A DNA stretch of 64,000 nucleotides from Yamadazyma tenuis (GCF_029203305.1 NC_089462.1:248001-312000), one strand, 5' to 3'. Counted from the stretch's first letter, positions 18,473 through 28,796 are shown. Made by a program: numbers and translations. The notes: a model not told the origin generated them from the letters alone.

Positions 18473-21124
18473 TCACTCTTTGTATGTGAGCTTTTGGATC
18501 ATTTTCTCGCTAAGATCCCGGAGCATCTGGTCATAATTACGCTGTTTGTTTACCAACTCGTGCTCTAGAATAGACTCGTTTTTGAGATAACTGGACACAA
18601 GATCGGAAATGGCAACCGCAATAAACGAGTTGATTTCTCTCAACAACAGCATATGGTTTTCGTGGAAATACTGCTTCTCGGCAAAGGATGAATGAAGCGA
18701 TTCTAAGTACACAATGGAGTCCTGGTAGAGCATGGACCGCAACGAATCCTGGCACTTTTGGATCAATTCGTTGTAAAACTTGATGATGATGTTGTTGGAA
18801 AGCTGTGCCATGTTGAAAGATTGATCTAAGTTTTCGTTGGCTGTTTGAGTTTGCTGGATATATCTCTTTTGTTCTTTCAAAACTTCCAGTAACTCATTGT
18901 ATTTTGCAATATAGTAGTTGTTGTTAGAAATAATTTCCACTTTTTCCTGGTTAATCCTGTCAATGGTTTGAAGATACCCATTGAGCTTATCTTCTAATTC
19001 TTTGGCATTGTTTGTTTCAGATTCAAGCTGAACGCAAAGCGAGTTTATCTTGATCTCTTGTTGCTCCAGCTGTCCTTTCAAGGAGTTGGAAAGCTCAGAA
19101 ATAACTTTAACTTCTTTCTCTTTTGCAGCCATATTTTCTTCCAAACCACGAATCTCCTGCAACAAGTTTTCAGTCTTGTCGTGCAATTCCTTATGTATTA
19201 TATGAATCTGCTTTTTAGTTCTTTCCAATTCCATGTTTTCTTCAATAGCTTCCATATTCGACCTTTGGAGCTTGGTGCATTCATGTTCAACTTTTGACAA
19301 TTCTTGGGTTTTCTGTTTGAGCTGGGATTGTAACGACACAATCTCATTCGATCTGGAAAGCAAGTCGGAGGTGGTTTCAGTTTCCAACTTCTGAGAAGTT
19401 TTGATCATGTTAAAGAGCAAATCTAAGTCATTCTGAGCTTCTCTTGAGACATCTAGCTCAAAGTGAAGATCAACAATTTCAGCCTCGAGACCCTCAATCG
19501 AGTCTGTTAAAGCAGCATTTGTAGTTATCAACTCCATCAGATCCTTCATGAGCCTATCGTTATCATCAACAAGCTTTTCGATCCTCTGAGTGATCTTACC
19601 TGTTTGAGGGTATTTGGAAGCAAGACATTTCTCAATCTCGTTCATCTGCTGCTGGAAAATGTCTTTGGTGATTGACTGCAACAACTGCTTGGTTTCCAAA
19701 TCGTGGTTTTTGTTTGACATGGTTTCATTAATTACCCCCAATTTCTGAAGCTCTTCTTGGAGATGGTTTCTTTCAGCAGACAAGGTGATGTTTTGGGCCC
19801 CCAAATCAGTGTTTTCTTGCTGCAAGTAGCTGTTTTGGTGGGTAGCGTCTGCCAATAATTGAATTTTGTCATCATGGTCTTTCAATTTGGCCTGGTATTC
19901 AGCAATCTTTAAGAGGTACTCTTCGAGAGTGGTTTGGGATTCCTGGGCTTTAGTCTTATAGTCTTGGATCTGATCTTGATACTCGTGAACCTTCCTCTCA
20001 TAGTCATAAATCTTGGTTTGGGAATCTTTCATCAGCGTTTCATACTCCTGCTTCTTCTTGTCCCACCCTGCTTCCATTCTCTCATGCTCACTAATCTTAG
20101 TGCCCAAGGCATCTAGTTCGATCTGCCTTTCCTCTAACATAACCTCCATCGTCTCACCTTTCTGTTTGTGCCCATTCAACTTACGTACGTAATCCTCTTC
20201 CCGTGCTTGAGATTCTTCTAAAAGTCTCTCGTAGACACTAACCTTTGTTTCGTAGGCCTCTAACTTTTCCTTGTACGTCTGGATCTTGGAGTGGTTCTCC
20301 CGTTTGGCCTCCTTCAAAAGATCAGAACTTTCCCTATACTCCTTCAATTTGAAAGCCGCTGTCTGTAAGGTGCTGATGACGGCTGAGACCTTCATGGTTC
20401 TTTCTGGGATTTCCAACTCGTCCATCAAAGTGTCGACTACCTCCTTCATCTGCACCTGTTCGGACAGATCAATGCTCATCATTCCCAACGCCAGACCAGC
20501 ATCCGAGTCATCATAGTCAGTTTCTTGTGTCTCTTCTTCACCAACTGGGCACAGGGACTCTCTCTCGGGAGAGTCCAAACCCTCTAACAAGTCTCCTACG
20601 AGGGTGTTGGGGACTTTGAGGGAGTTTATTCTAAGATGGTTGTTTCTATCGGCAACCGTGTCCAACCAGCACCCCAGGTTCTCGGGGTCGCTGGCAAGGG
20701 ATGGGTCGGTTTGGACGTTGGTTTGTGGTGCTCTGGTGGTTTGTGCTCTGGTGGTTTTCAAGGTGTTGATGTCCGCATGGGTAAGAGAAGTCTCGTTGGA
20801 CTCATCAAATGCGGGGTTGGAAGGGCTGAAATGAACAGACTTCAGGGGTTTCTGCAAGGTACAAAAGCCTCTGTAATGGGAGGAGAGGGCCAGCAAGCTG
20901 CAGCTTTTTTTGAGAGACTGGTTTTCAAAAGGATCAATACTCACGTCTGTGGCATCCCAATCGAGATTCAGTTCGGGAAATATGATTGATTGGGACCGTT
21001 TAAGGAGAGACGAGGCGCCAAAGGGAGAAAGCGCTTCGGAGGAGGAACTAGTACGCACGCAGTTGGTGGGGAGGGGGTTGGTGACAAGGCCACCGGAGCT
21101 TCCGGAGAGAAGACGCTTGAACAT
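18473..21124 (-). CDS. Unrecognised long coiled-coil protein
   Basis: 883 aa from the ATG at 21124. The same frame stays open upstream to a GTG at 21271 (49 more codons), so the true N-terminus may be longer or spliced. Residues 1-250 are low-complexity with Ser/Thr clusters and SPERES and SVHFSPSN motifs. From about residue 260 to 840 the sequence is heptad-like, rich in Glu, Lys, Gln and Leu, with periodic KIxxYExK-type repeats around 280-420. This suggests a long rod, as in spindle-pole, kinetochore or vesicle-tether proteins. I do not recognise the family and assign no function. Confidence 0.75.
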   Translation of the reverse strand: MFKRLLSGSSGGLVTNPLPTNCVRTSSSSEALSPFGASSLLKRSQSIIFPELNLDWDATDVSIDPFENQSLKKSCSLLALSSHYRGFCTLQKPLKSVHFSPSNPAFDESNETSLTHADINTLKTTRAQTTRAPQTNVQTDPSLASDPENLGCWLDTVADRNNHLRINSLKVPNTLVGDLLEGLDSPERESLCPVGEEETQETDYDDSDAGLALGMMSIDLSEQVQMKEVVDTLMDELEIPERTMKVSAVISTLQTAAFKLKEYRESSDLLKEAKRENHSKIQTYKEKLEAYETKVSVYERLLEESQAREEDYVRKLNGHKQKGETMEVMLEERQIELDALGTKISEHERMEAGWDKKKQEYETLMKDSQTKIYDYERKVHEYQDQIQDYKTKAQESQTTLEEYLLKIAEYQAKLKDHDDKIQLLADATHQNSYLQQENTDLGAQNITLSAERNHLQEELQKLGVINETMSNKNHDLETKQLLQSITKDIFQQQMNEIEKCLASKYPQTGKITQRIEKLVDDNDRLMKDLMELITTNAALTDSIEGLEAEIVDLHFELDVSREAQNDLDLLFNMIKTSQKLETETTSDLLSRSNEIVSLQSQLKQKTQELSKVEHECTKLQRSNMEAIEENMELERTKKQIHIIHKELHDKTENLLQEIRGLEENMAAKEKEVKVISELSNSLKGQLEQQEIKINSLCVQLESETNNAKELEDKLNGYLQTIDRINQEKVEIISNNNYYIAKYNELLEVLKEQKRYIQQTQTANENLDQSFNMAQLSNNIIIKFYNELIQKCQDSLRSMLYQDSIVYLESLHSSFAEKQYFHENHMLLLREINSFIAVAISDLVSSYLKNESILEHELVNKQRNYDQMLRDLSEKMIQKLTYKE

Positions 21125-21772
21125 GTTTGTGGATTTGATTTGCAGCCGCGAGATTTTGATTTGGGTGTATGGGTCAAATATGAAATAGAACTTTAAGGAC
21201 GCATCGGTCGGAAGTTCGGTAAGTTCATGGGTCTCGGATTTAGATGCATTACTCCCACTAGTACCATCCACTTAACAGCCCCCATCATCGTCTAAACCCT
21301 AAATGCATGGCTCGCAAAAAAGAAGTTAGTATCTGCATATAGCCCGAGCTAAGGTTCTTCTATTGATCTTTTCAGATGCTTTGAGAAAAGGATCTGCACA
21401 CAGTTTCGCTTACAGGTTGTTTCTTGTTTCTTATACAGCACCTCTGGGTGCTCGCAAACAAAAACTCCGACATGATGTAATACTCAGCGGCTGCGCTACG
21501 TGTCCTGAGTGCCCTTGCTAACCTACATGGACAAGTGTACCTGAAATCCCCTGAAACGATGGACGTGTATATACCCGACAAATTTTTCTGGTCGCGCCAA
21601 AAACCAAACGCAATCTCCCTTTCATGCTTATAAGATCTCTAGAGAACAGCGTTACCACTTTTTTGACAACTAAGCATTTTTGACCATTTTTATCACTGCC
21701 ACCGCCTACCCATTCTGGCTCCAACAACAACTAACCCCATCCATCCATAAAACACACACATAAACTCACAAG
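21125..21772. other. Divergent promoter region, coiled-coil gene / MNN4-like gene
   Basis: About 650 bp. The 147 bp next to 21124 may code for an N-terminal extension of the coiled-coil protein. The rest is A/T- and C-rich promoter-like sequence without a gene. Confidence 0.45.
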
Positions 21773-24589
21773 ATGAATTTTGTATCAGTTCGAAGGAAAT
21801 ACCTCCGGCTTTTGTTGATGGTGTTCATGGTATCGATGCTTACACTCCTGACCATCGCCAGCCTCCGGATGGCCGATTACGATCTTCTTGCGATTGACAT
21901 AACTAATGGTGCTGCCACTGCCTACTTTGGTCGGTTGTTCAAGGCATTTGGTGAAACTTCTGTCCAAGAAAAGGTAGATTTCGACATCGAAGTCGATAAT
22001 ATTTTCAACACCAAGCAGAAAGTCGACGTGGAAGACAAGTTTTGGATCGTAAACTACAACCTTGCAGACCATCTGCTGGTGACGATTCCTGAGTATTATA
22101 CTGCTGACTACTCAGGCTTAGTACCAGACGTTCAGCCGTTTGACCCCCGGTTCACCATTTCTGCGTACTTGGGGTATCTTCGCCGCCAGTTGGAGGCCCA
22201 TCCGCGGTCTTTGGTTGACGTACCGTTCCACTGGGGTGACTGGGTTGACCTTCTGGTGTTGGATGCATATCTTTTGGCACCCGACGCTAAGAAACCTGAT
22301 TGCAGCTTTTTGGACTCACGAAAGGGCGAAGAGGAGATGAATGAGGCCAACGCAGAGAAGAACCGACTTGAGCAGCAGCAGGAAGAGGAGCTTGAGAAGG
22401 AGGTCCAGAAGCAGTTGGAGGAGGAAAAGCAGGCGCAGGCCACTGCTGCCACCGGCTCCGCCTACGTCGGTGTCGAGGACGACACCACCGACAACTCTGC
22501 CGACAAAGACGACTCCAAAGAAGACTCCCATGGTGACTCCCAAGGCGACTCCCAAGACGACTCCAAAAAAGACTCCCATGGTGACTCCCATGGTGACTCC
22601 CAAGGCGACTCCAAAGAAGACTCCAAAGAAGACTCCAAAGAAGACTACCAAGGCGACTCCCAAGAAGACTCCAAAGAAGACTCCCAAGGCGACTCCAAAG
22701 ACAAAAGAGACGTTTCGCTCGCTAAGCGGATTGCACCACCCCGGGACCCTAGAGAATACTGTGTCTCGAATCACGAGCTCCCTACCACCCATAACGACGG
22801 TAACTCGCTCCGCCCCGGGTTCAACGTGTTTGAAAACCCGGGCCGCGTGCCTGAACGCACCGGAATCATCGTCGGTAAGCTGTACTTGTACTCTTATGCC
22901 CCTCCACCCATTTCCATTGTGTTTCTCACCGAGAAAGGATCGTGGAACGTTACTACCAAAGTACAAAAGAATGGTCTCCTTACCAATGGAATCGTCCACG
23001 ACCACCTCAGATTGGGTGGTGGTCGTACTTTTGATTTGTACACCGAACAAGCCCAGTTGGCCGCCTCATCACCTCCCAACCACCACTGGGTGATTGACGA
23101 CTACGAGGTGGCCCTCAAGCCCGAGGACTTCGATGTGGACTTCGATGAGGTGATCAGTGACTTGGTTGACCGCACTCGTAAAGGCAAGCGTCTCACGTCG
23201 AGCGAGTTAACTTACATGCAGCTGCTCCAGTATTCCAAGCACGTGGTGGCCAACGGCGGGCCACCCAAGTACTTCTACGAGCTGCGTCTCTGGGGCACCC
23301 ATGTGGGTGACCACTACGACTGGCGGTTTTTTGCGGGGATTATCCACGGAACCTATGAACAGACCCTTACGCTCCACCATTTGGTACGGGCCTTTTTGGC
23401 CTTCTGCCGAACCCATGGGGTCAACGTGTGGGTGGCCCATGGATCATTGCTCAGTTGGTACTGGAACGGAGTGGCATTCCCATGGGATAACGATATCGAC
23501 GTACAAATGCCCTTGCGAGACTTGCACAAGATGTCCCGCGACTTCAACCAGACGTTGGTGGTAGAAGACCTTCGTCACGGGGTGGGCCGGTACTTCCTCG
23601 ACTGTGGAACCTTCATCACCTTGAGAGAAAGGGGAAACGGTAATAACAATATTGATGCTCGGTTCATCGATGTGGATAGCGGACTCTATATTGACATCAC
23701 GGGATTGGCATTGCTGGCCTCTCGGACACCCGACCGGTACACCTCCAAGTTACCAGAGGTGTGGAAGGTGGAGGAGAACTCCGAGTCGTTCAAACAGGCC
23801 AACAACTTATTGCAGGTGTACAACTGTCGGAATAACCATTTCAGCAACTTGAACGAGCTCAGTCCATTGGTGCGGTCGAGTGTAGAAGGAGAATCTGCCT
23901 ATGTGCCACGTCGGTTCACGCTGCCCCTCGAAGTCGAGTACAAGAAGGGTACTCTCCTGAAGTACTTCAGAAGCCATGTGTTTCTTCCACAGCTTCGGCT
24001 ATGGGTCCATGAGACTGACCTTTACTACTTTCTCACCGACCGCGAAAAATGGACGCAATACCACGATTTCCAGAAGAACTACGTGGAGCTGGGGGTGGAG
24101 GGCGCGCAGGTCGAGCCATACCAGTTGACATCCCAAGAGAAGAAGAAGTTGCAAATCGAGGCCAAGCTCAGACAGCAGCAGGGTGAAAAAACCGAGCCTA
24201 ACCCCCAGTTGGAAACCGCTCGGTTGAGCGTAAACGACGTGGAGTTGGTGGTGCAGTTACCGCGTGCAGAGCTCTTGGACCTTCTTAAGAAGGATGAGAT
24301 TCTCATGGAGTACGTGTCGACACGTGAGTTCACCGGGTTTCATGAAATGGAGATGGAAAGACTTATGGTGGATAAGCTGACGCGGATGTTGATTGAGTCT
24401 CGCGGTGGATTTGAGCCCATGAAGATTGATCCGTTTTACTTTAAGGTATTGGTGAACTATTTGAATTACGACCAGGAGGTGGCGCGGGTGTTGGGATTGA
24501 ACGAGATATACCAGCAGCTGGGGAATGAGGAGACGGAGAATGAGGACGAGAAGAAGACAAATGACAAAGACGAGAAAAAAGGACGTTAG
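21773..24589 (+). CDS. MNN4: Mnn4-like LicD-family mannosylphosphate-transfer protein
   Basis: 938 aa. A type II signal anchor lies at about residues 10-30 (RLLLMVFMVSMLTLLTIASL). A luminal region follows with a KEEE-type helix and then a DS(K/H/Q)(E/G) tandem repeat (about residues 240-310). Two dibasic KR sites follow in DKRDVSLAKRIAPP. The LicD domain begins near residue 540, with VWVAHGSLLSWYWNG and the acidic motif FPWDNDIDVQ expected to bind metal and nucleotide. Mnn4 promotes transfer of mannosylphosphate to cell-wall mannans in the Golgi, giving the wall negative charge. CTG-clade yeasts carry several MNN4 paralogues, so the exact orthologue is unclear. Confidence 0.85.
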   Translation: MNFVSVRRKYLRLLLMVFMVSMLTLLTIASLRMADYDLLAIDITNGAATAYFGRLFKAFGETSVQEKVDFDIEVDNIFNTKQKVDVEDKFWIVNYNLADHLLVTIPEYYTADYSGLVPDVQPFDPRFTISAYLGYLRRQLEAHPRSLVDVPFHWGDWVDLLVLDAYLLAPDAKKPDCSFLDSRKGEEEMNEANAEKNRLEQQQEEELEKEVQKQLEEEKQAQATAATGSAYVGVEDDTTDNSADKDDSKEDSHGDSQGDSQDDSKKDSHGDSHGDSQGDSKEDSKEDSKEDYQGDSQEDSKEDSQGDSKDKRDVSLAKRIAPPRDPREYCVSNHELPTTHNDGNSLRPGFNVFENPGRVPERTGIIVGKLYLYSYAPPPISIVFLTEKGSWNVTTKVQKNGLLTNGIVHDHLRLGGGRTFDLYTEQAQLAASSPPNHHWVIDDYEVALKPEDFDVDFDEVISDLVDRTRKGKRLTSSELTYMQLLQYSKHVVANGGPPKYFYELRLWGTHVGDHYDWRFFAGIIHGTYEQTLTLHHLVRAFLAFCRTHGVNVWVAHGSLLSWYWNGVAFPWDNDIDVQMPLRDLHKMSRDFNQTLVVEDLRHGVGRYFLDCGTFITLRERGNGNNNIDARFIDVDSGLYIDITGLALLASRTPDRYTSKLPEVWKVEENSESFKQANNLLQVYNCRNNHFSNLNELSPLVRSSVEGESAYVPRRFTLPLEVEYKKGTLLKYFRSHVFLPQLRLWVHETDLYYFLTDREKWTQYHDFQKNYVELGVEGAQVEPYQLTSQEKKKLQIEAKLRQQQGEKTEPNPQLETARLSVNDVELVVQLPRAELLDLLKKDEILMEYVSTREFTGFHEMEMERLMVDKLTRMLIESRGGFEPMKIDPFYFKVLVNYLNYDQEVARVLGLNEIYQQLGNEETENEDEKKTNDKDEKKGR
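22500..22705 (+). repeat. In-frame acidic DSKE/DSQG coding repeat in the MNN4-like gene
   Basis: Runs of GACTCC(A/C)AAG(A/G)(A/C) 12-mers encode repeated Asp-Ser-(Lys/His/Gln)-(Glu/Gly/Asp). Near-identity at DNA level indicates recent slippage. Copy number is likely to vary between strains. Confidence 0.85.
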
Positions 24590-24687
24590 CGTAAGTGCAG
24601 CAGTCATCTTTACTTCATCCTTTTTTTAGCATCTTTTTGTTAGCATTAGCACATCGAACTGTTTGGTTTCATACATTGTAATATACA

Positions 24688-25329
24688 CTACTCATTTGAC
24701 AACTCTCTTTTCAACTGCTCAATCTCCCTATACGCCCGCTCCAACTCCTGTTTTAACTTGGTGTTGGATGCATCCAACTCACTGACCGCCTGCTCTGTCA
24801 AAAGCTTTTCAAGCGTCCATTTCTCGATATTATTGGTTTCATTTTCCTTAAGTCTCTTAATATACTCAATGGCTCTCTGCAAAATCTGGGCCTTGTTTGT
24901 GTCACTGGTAGGAATCAAGCCTGCCAACTCGCGGATTCCACCGTTGATGTTTTCCCGCCGCCGCCGCTCGACTTCTTTATGGCTTTCCTTGCGTAACCGG
25001 TGCCATTCGTCACTACCATGTTCGGGTTTAGACGCGGGCGGGAGCGTGGTAGGGACAGGTGGTGAAGTTGCCTGGAGTGCCAGTAAAGCTGACAGGGCTG
25101 TTAATGAAATATCTGTTTGAGAGGCCTGTTTAGGAGCTGATTGGTGCGGTGACAGGGTTGACGCACTGGTTGACAGACTGGTACTTTCATTTCCATTACC
25201 ACTGTCACCGTCACCATCACCGTCACCGTTACCGTCATCCACGTGGCCGTTGTTGCCAACGGACTCGACGTTATCGTGCTTAAACTTCTTTTCAGGATCG
25301 GGATCCTGCTCGCTTGGCCGTTTACTCAT
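24688..25329 (-). CDS. CBF1: bHLH centromere/sulfur-regulon factor Cbf1
   Basis: 213 aa. The disordered acidic N-terminus has a GDGDGDG run. The basic helix-loop-helix lies near residues 113-170: KESHKEVERRRRENINGGI, with the His-Glu-Arg contacts that read CACGTG, then NKAQILQRAIEYI. A leucine-rich coiled coil to the end supports dimerisation. Cbf1 binds E-box CACGTG sites and, in Candida albicans, controls sulfur, respiratory and iron-related genes and ribosomal protein genes. Two perfect CACGTG sites lie 76-95 bp upstream of its own start, in the promoter shared with ATM1. Confidence 0.9.
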   Translation of the reverse strand: MSKRPSEQDPDPEKKFKHDNVESVGNNGHVDDGNGDGDGDGDSGNGNESTSLSTSASTLSPHQSAPKQASQTDISLTALSALLALQATSPPVPTTLPPASKPEHGSDEWHRLRKESHKEVERRRRENINGGIRELAGLIPTSDTNKAQILQRAIEYIKRLKENETNNIEKWTLEKLLTEQAVSELDASNTKLKQELERAYREIEQLKRELSNE

Positions 25330-25391
25330 GTGTGGTTGTTTTGATTGATCACGAGAAAGTCACAAGGGGCGGGCCAGGTGACTTCGCGAAC

Positions 25392-25400
25392 TGTCGCACT
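25392..25400 (+). promoter_or_regulatory. WGTCGCACT motif in the CBF1-ATM1 promoter
   Basis: TGTCGCACT lies 4 bp before the first CACGTG. A related TGTGCGACT is at 25496-25504, 11 bp before the ATM1 ATG. Confidence 0.35.
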
Positions 25401-25404
25401 AAAG

Positions 25405-25424
25405 CACGTGCTGTTGCGCACGTG
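25405..25424. promoter_or_regulatory. Twin CACGTG (Cbf1-type) sites in the CBF1-ATM1 divergent promoter
   Basis: GCACGTGC occurs twice, with CACGTG cores at 25405-25410 and 25419-25424, 14 bp centre to centre. This is the perfect binding site of the factor encoded 75 bp away. It implies autoregulation of CBF1 and control of ATM1; binding itself is inferred. Confidence 0.75.
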
Positions 25425-25515
25425 CTCTCCCCCCTCCCCCCGGTTGCTGTTGCCACACCGCGCTCCACCGCGGTATCGTTTCTGAGGCTCACGGTTGTGC
25501 GACTTCGGATACACA

Positions 25516-27672
25516 ATGATTAAGCATACAGCGAGAGTAGCAGCTCGACAGCGGGCTGGGCTCGGTGCCTGGCAGTTCCGCTCGCCTCGGTCGATGCCAT
25601 TGGTATTTTCAGCTCCCGTTTACCCCCAGAAATCGTTGTGTTCACCTGGACCTCGCGTGACACCAGCGCTAAAGGATTGGGGTGTACGGATGTTTAGCTC
25701 CACCAGGAAGACGATGGAAGCCGCTAAGAATGGTGCTGCTGGCGGCGACGCTCCCAAAAGCACCCCTGGAACCACTGCCACTGTCAAAAAAGATACAGTC
25801 CCACCCAAGTCCGGATCGTTGTTTGGCCAATCCATCTCAACCTCCCAGTCTCAGATGCTCCGGTCCCTCCTCATGACCATCTGGCCCAAAAACAACCCTC
25901 GTTTTCGCATACGGGTGGTGGTGGCTCTTGCTCTCCTCATCGCCGCCAAGCTCCTCAACGTCCAAGTGCCGTTTTTCTTCAAAAGTATCATCGACGGCAT
26001 GAATGTCGATTGGAGCGACGGGGTAGGCATTGGTGGCAGCGTGGTGGCGGCCCTTGTGTTCGCGTACGGGGGCGCCCGGTTCGGGGCAGTGTTGTTTGGC
26101 GAGCTTCGTAACGCCATCTTCGCATCGGTGGCCCAGACCGCCATCCGCCGTGTGGCTCTCAACACGTTCGAACGGTTGTTGAACATGGACCTCCAGTTCC
26201 ACCTTCTGCGCCAAACCGGAGGCCTCACACGGGCCATTGATCGAGGCACCAAGGGGATTTCGTACGTGTTAAATGCATTGGTATTTCATATCATCCCCAT
26301 CACCTTTGAAATTTCCGTCGTGTGTAGCGTCTTGACCTACAACTACGGGGCGCTGTTTGCGGCCGTGACCTTCTTCACCATGTTGGCGTACTCGGTGTTT
26401 ACCATCCGTACCACTGCCTGGCGGACCCGGTTCCGGCGGGAGGCCAATAACGCTGATAACCAAGCTGGTAGTGTGGCATTGGACTCGTTGATCAACTTCG
26501 AGGCCGTCAAGTATTTCAACAACGAGGGCTTCCAGGCATACAAGTATGATGCGGCTCTCACCAAGTACCAGAATGCCTCTATCAAGGTGGCCACCTCGTT
26601 GGCGTTTCTCAACTCAGGGCAGAACCTCATTTTCAGCTCCGCCTTGACGGCCATGATGTATATGGGGTGTCTGGGAGTTGCTGGTGGCCTGTTGAGTGTC
26701 GGTGACTTGGTGTTGATCAACCAGCTTGTGTTTCAGCTTCTGATGCCCTTGAACTTCTTGGGATCCGTGTACAGAGAGCTTAAGCAGTCCTTGTTAGATA
26801 TGGAGAACTTATTCCAGCTCCAGAGCCATCACATCGAAATTGTGGATGCCCCGGGAGCCAAGGACTTGGTGCTAGACCCCAAGAATCCTGGTGAAATCCG
26901 CTTTGAAAACGTCAGTTTTGGCTACCATCCCGACAGACCTATTCTCCAGAATGCCACATTCACGATCCCTGCCGGCCAGAAGGTGGCAGTAGTGGGACCC
27001 AGTGGCAGTGGGAAATCTACCATCTTGCGGTTGGTGTTCCGGTTCTACGACGTGTCTAGTGGGCGAATCCTCATTGATGGGCAGGACATTCGAACCGTCA
27101 AGTTGCAGTCATTGCGGGAGAAGTTGGGGATCGTGCCCCAGGACACACCACTCTTCAATGATACCATTTACGAGAATGTTCGGTATGGACGTCTTGATGC
27201 CAGTGAGGCCGAAATCAACGAAGCCATCCAAAGGGTCCAGCTTGACCAGTTGGTTTCGCAACTTCCCGATGGAATCCGCACCGTGGTGGGGGAGAGAGGT
27301 ATGATGGTTTCGGGTGGAGAGAAACAGCGTCTTGCTATTGCCCGTCTTTTGCTCAAAAAACTGCCTATCACCTTCTTTGATGAAGCAACAAGTGCATTGG
27401 ATACTCACACGGAGCAGAACCTTTTGAAGGTTATCCGTACCGTGTTTAAAGACACCCGCAACACCAACGTCCTGATTGCACACCGATTACGGACCATTGC
27501 CGACAGCGACAAGATCATTGTGTTGAGGCAAGGACAGGTGGTTGAAGAAGGGCTGCACTTGGAACTTCTTCAAAAAGACGGCTTATATGCGGATCTTTGG
27601 AATGTCCAGGAGAGTTTGGACATGGAGCAGGAGTTGGTGCAAGAGAATATCGAAAACGAGAAGCAGTTGTAG
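25516..27672 (+). CDS. ATM1: Mitochondrial ABC half-transporter Atm1
   Basis: 718 aa from the ATG at 25516. The N-terminus is Arg-rich and acid-free ([15 protein letters not shown]), a mitochondrial presequence. One six-helix membrane domain carries the conserved [20 protein letters not shown] and [16 protein letters not shown]. The nucleotide-binding domain has Walker [10 protein letters not shown] (about 494), signature VSGGEKQR (about 598), Walker [13 protein letters not shown] and H-loop IAHRL. Atm1 exports a glutathione-bound sulfur or Fe-S compound from the matrix for cytosolic Fe-S assembly and iron sensing. CTG codons at 26206 and 26740 replace conserved serines, showing CTG=Ser decoding. 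Confidence 0.96.
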   Translation: MIKHTARVAARQRAGLGAWQFRSPRSMPLVFSAPVYPQKSLCSPGPRVTPALKDWGVRMFSSTRKTMEAAKNGAAGGDAPKSTPGTTATVKKDTVPPKSGSLFGQSISTSQSQMLRSLLMTIWPKNNPRFRIRVVVALALLIAAKLLNVQVPFFFKSIIDGMNVDWSDGVGIGGSVVAALVFAYGGARFGAVLFGELRNAIFASVAQTAIRRVALNTFERLLNMDLQFHLLRQTGGLTRAIDRGTKGISYVLNALVFHIIPITFEISVVCSVLTYNYGALFAAVTFFTMLAYSVFTIRTTAWRTRFRREANNADNQAGSVALDSLINFEAVKYFNNEGFQAYKYDAALTKYQNASIKVATSLAFLNSGQNLIFSSALTAMMYMGCLGVAGGLLSVGDLVLINQLVFQLLMPLNFLGSVYRELKQSLLDMENLFQLQSHHIEIVDAPGAKDLVLDPKNPGEIRFENVSFGYHPDRPILQNATFTIPAGQKVAVVGPSGSGKSTILRLVFRFYDVSSGRILIDGQDIRTVKLQSLREKLGIVPQDTPLFNDTIYENVRYGRLDASEAEINEAIQRVQLDQLVSQLPDGIRTVVGERGMMVSGGEKQRLAIARLLLKKLPITFFDEATSALDTHTEQNLLKVIRTVFKDTRNTNVLIAHRLRTIADSDKIIVLRQGQVVEEGLHLELLQKDGLYADLWNVQESLDMEQELVQENIENEKQL

Positions 27673-28129
27673 CCTGAGTGGTTGCGCCAGTGAATGTTTA
27701 AGCGAAGCAAATTTCAGTTTAGTCTATGTTCCATTCCCACTTGAGACCAATGTTCCCCGAGTTCTTTGGTTCGCAATCTTGTACATACACATGTCCAACC
27801 AAGGTTTACGCCCCAGTGGATCAAAGGTGATGAGATCTCACGCGATCCACCATGGGCATCGACATCGGCCACCACATATTCAATGTTCAGTAAATAGACA
27901 TATCAATGGAACCCCACCGATGGGAATAACGTAGATGCTTGTGGTTGCAAATTTGGAGGGTGATACCTGGCAGTTACCTGAGTTTGTTGACACAATGGGA
28001 GTTTAAGGATTTAGAGAATGCTTGTCGGTGTGCACTTGTATCTCGCTGGGGCATACTCTCGTAAAATAGGATCTAAGCCCAGGAGGTTATTGACTTTAAT
28101 GGAATTACAGGTCTAGACCGCCTTAATTT

Positions 28130-28360
28130 AACCTGATCGGGAACTCACCTGCCGGATCAGGACGTTGTAAGGAACACTCAGGGAGGCATGTGTGCCTGTT
28201 TGCTCGTAACCCAGGAATTGGTCCCCCTCCCAAAACCGGGATCCTGGGAGCGGTCTGTGGCGGTGGAAGTTGGGATCGCTGGGGCTACCTACCCGCCTGA
28301 GAGTCCCCTCCAGTTGATCGGCTTTAATTGACTACCAGTGCCGCCCGAGAGAAAATTTTG
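28130..28360. ncRNA. Candidate structured non-coding RNA, class unknown
   Basis: Stems seen: CCTGATC (28132-28138) with GATCAGG (28155-28161); AGGCA/TGCCT closing a TGTG loop (28184-28197); CCCAGGA (28210-28216) with TCCTGGG (28242-28248). Local GC is well above the flanks. No match to tRNA, 5S or U1-U6 core motifs was noticed. RNase P, MRP, SRP or telomerase RNA cannot be excluded. Strand and ends are unknown. Confidence 0.3.
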
Positions 28361-28768
28361 GCCGAAAGAGACGACAGATTTGTGAAAGATACGGGGAGCA
28401 GCCTCTATGTATCGGTGGCGCATGGTTCTATGCTGACCTATGTTAGGCGACTTCAATGGCAACTGCATACCACGTATTTGCCTTGTTGTCTCCTGCAATA
28501 GCGCGGAACAATATTGGAAGCTAATATCGCGCTGTTTGACTTTGGTTGTGGAGTAAGGAAACCCCCCTCTTAACATGAATAAGAATGTGACATAATGCAT
28601 TTCCGGTGGCCACCCAATCCCAACCTGGCTGCAAAAATAATTGAATTGCTTGTAAAAGGGGTAATGAGCGACATCAACAGAATACTATTCAGGACCTAAA
28701 AGTATCGATAGCCGCCCAAACTAAAACCGGGAAGTTGACGATGGCAGTGGATGGAAGCAGTATCCCGT

Positions 28769-28796
28769 CTATCAGGTTGACCCATCAACCTGATAG
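28769..28796. repeat. Perfect 12-bp inverted repeat with 4-nt loop
   Basis: CTATCAGGTTGA (28769-28780), loop CCCA, TCAACCTGATAG (28785-28796). Could be an RNA hairpin or a palindromic protein-binding site. Confidence 0.8.

Noticed and set aside
22316..23050. Minus-strand 244-codon open frame with GVxFGV repeats
   Set aside because: Shadow of the DSKE repeat and flanks in the MNN4-like gene.
27960..27980. AGTTACCTG resembling the 5' end of U1 snRNA
   Set aside because: The required ACTTACCTG is not present and no U1-like stem-loops follow.
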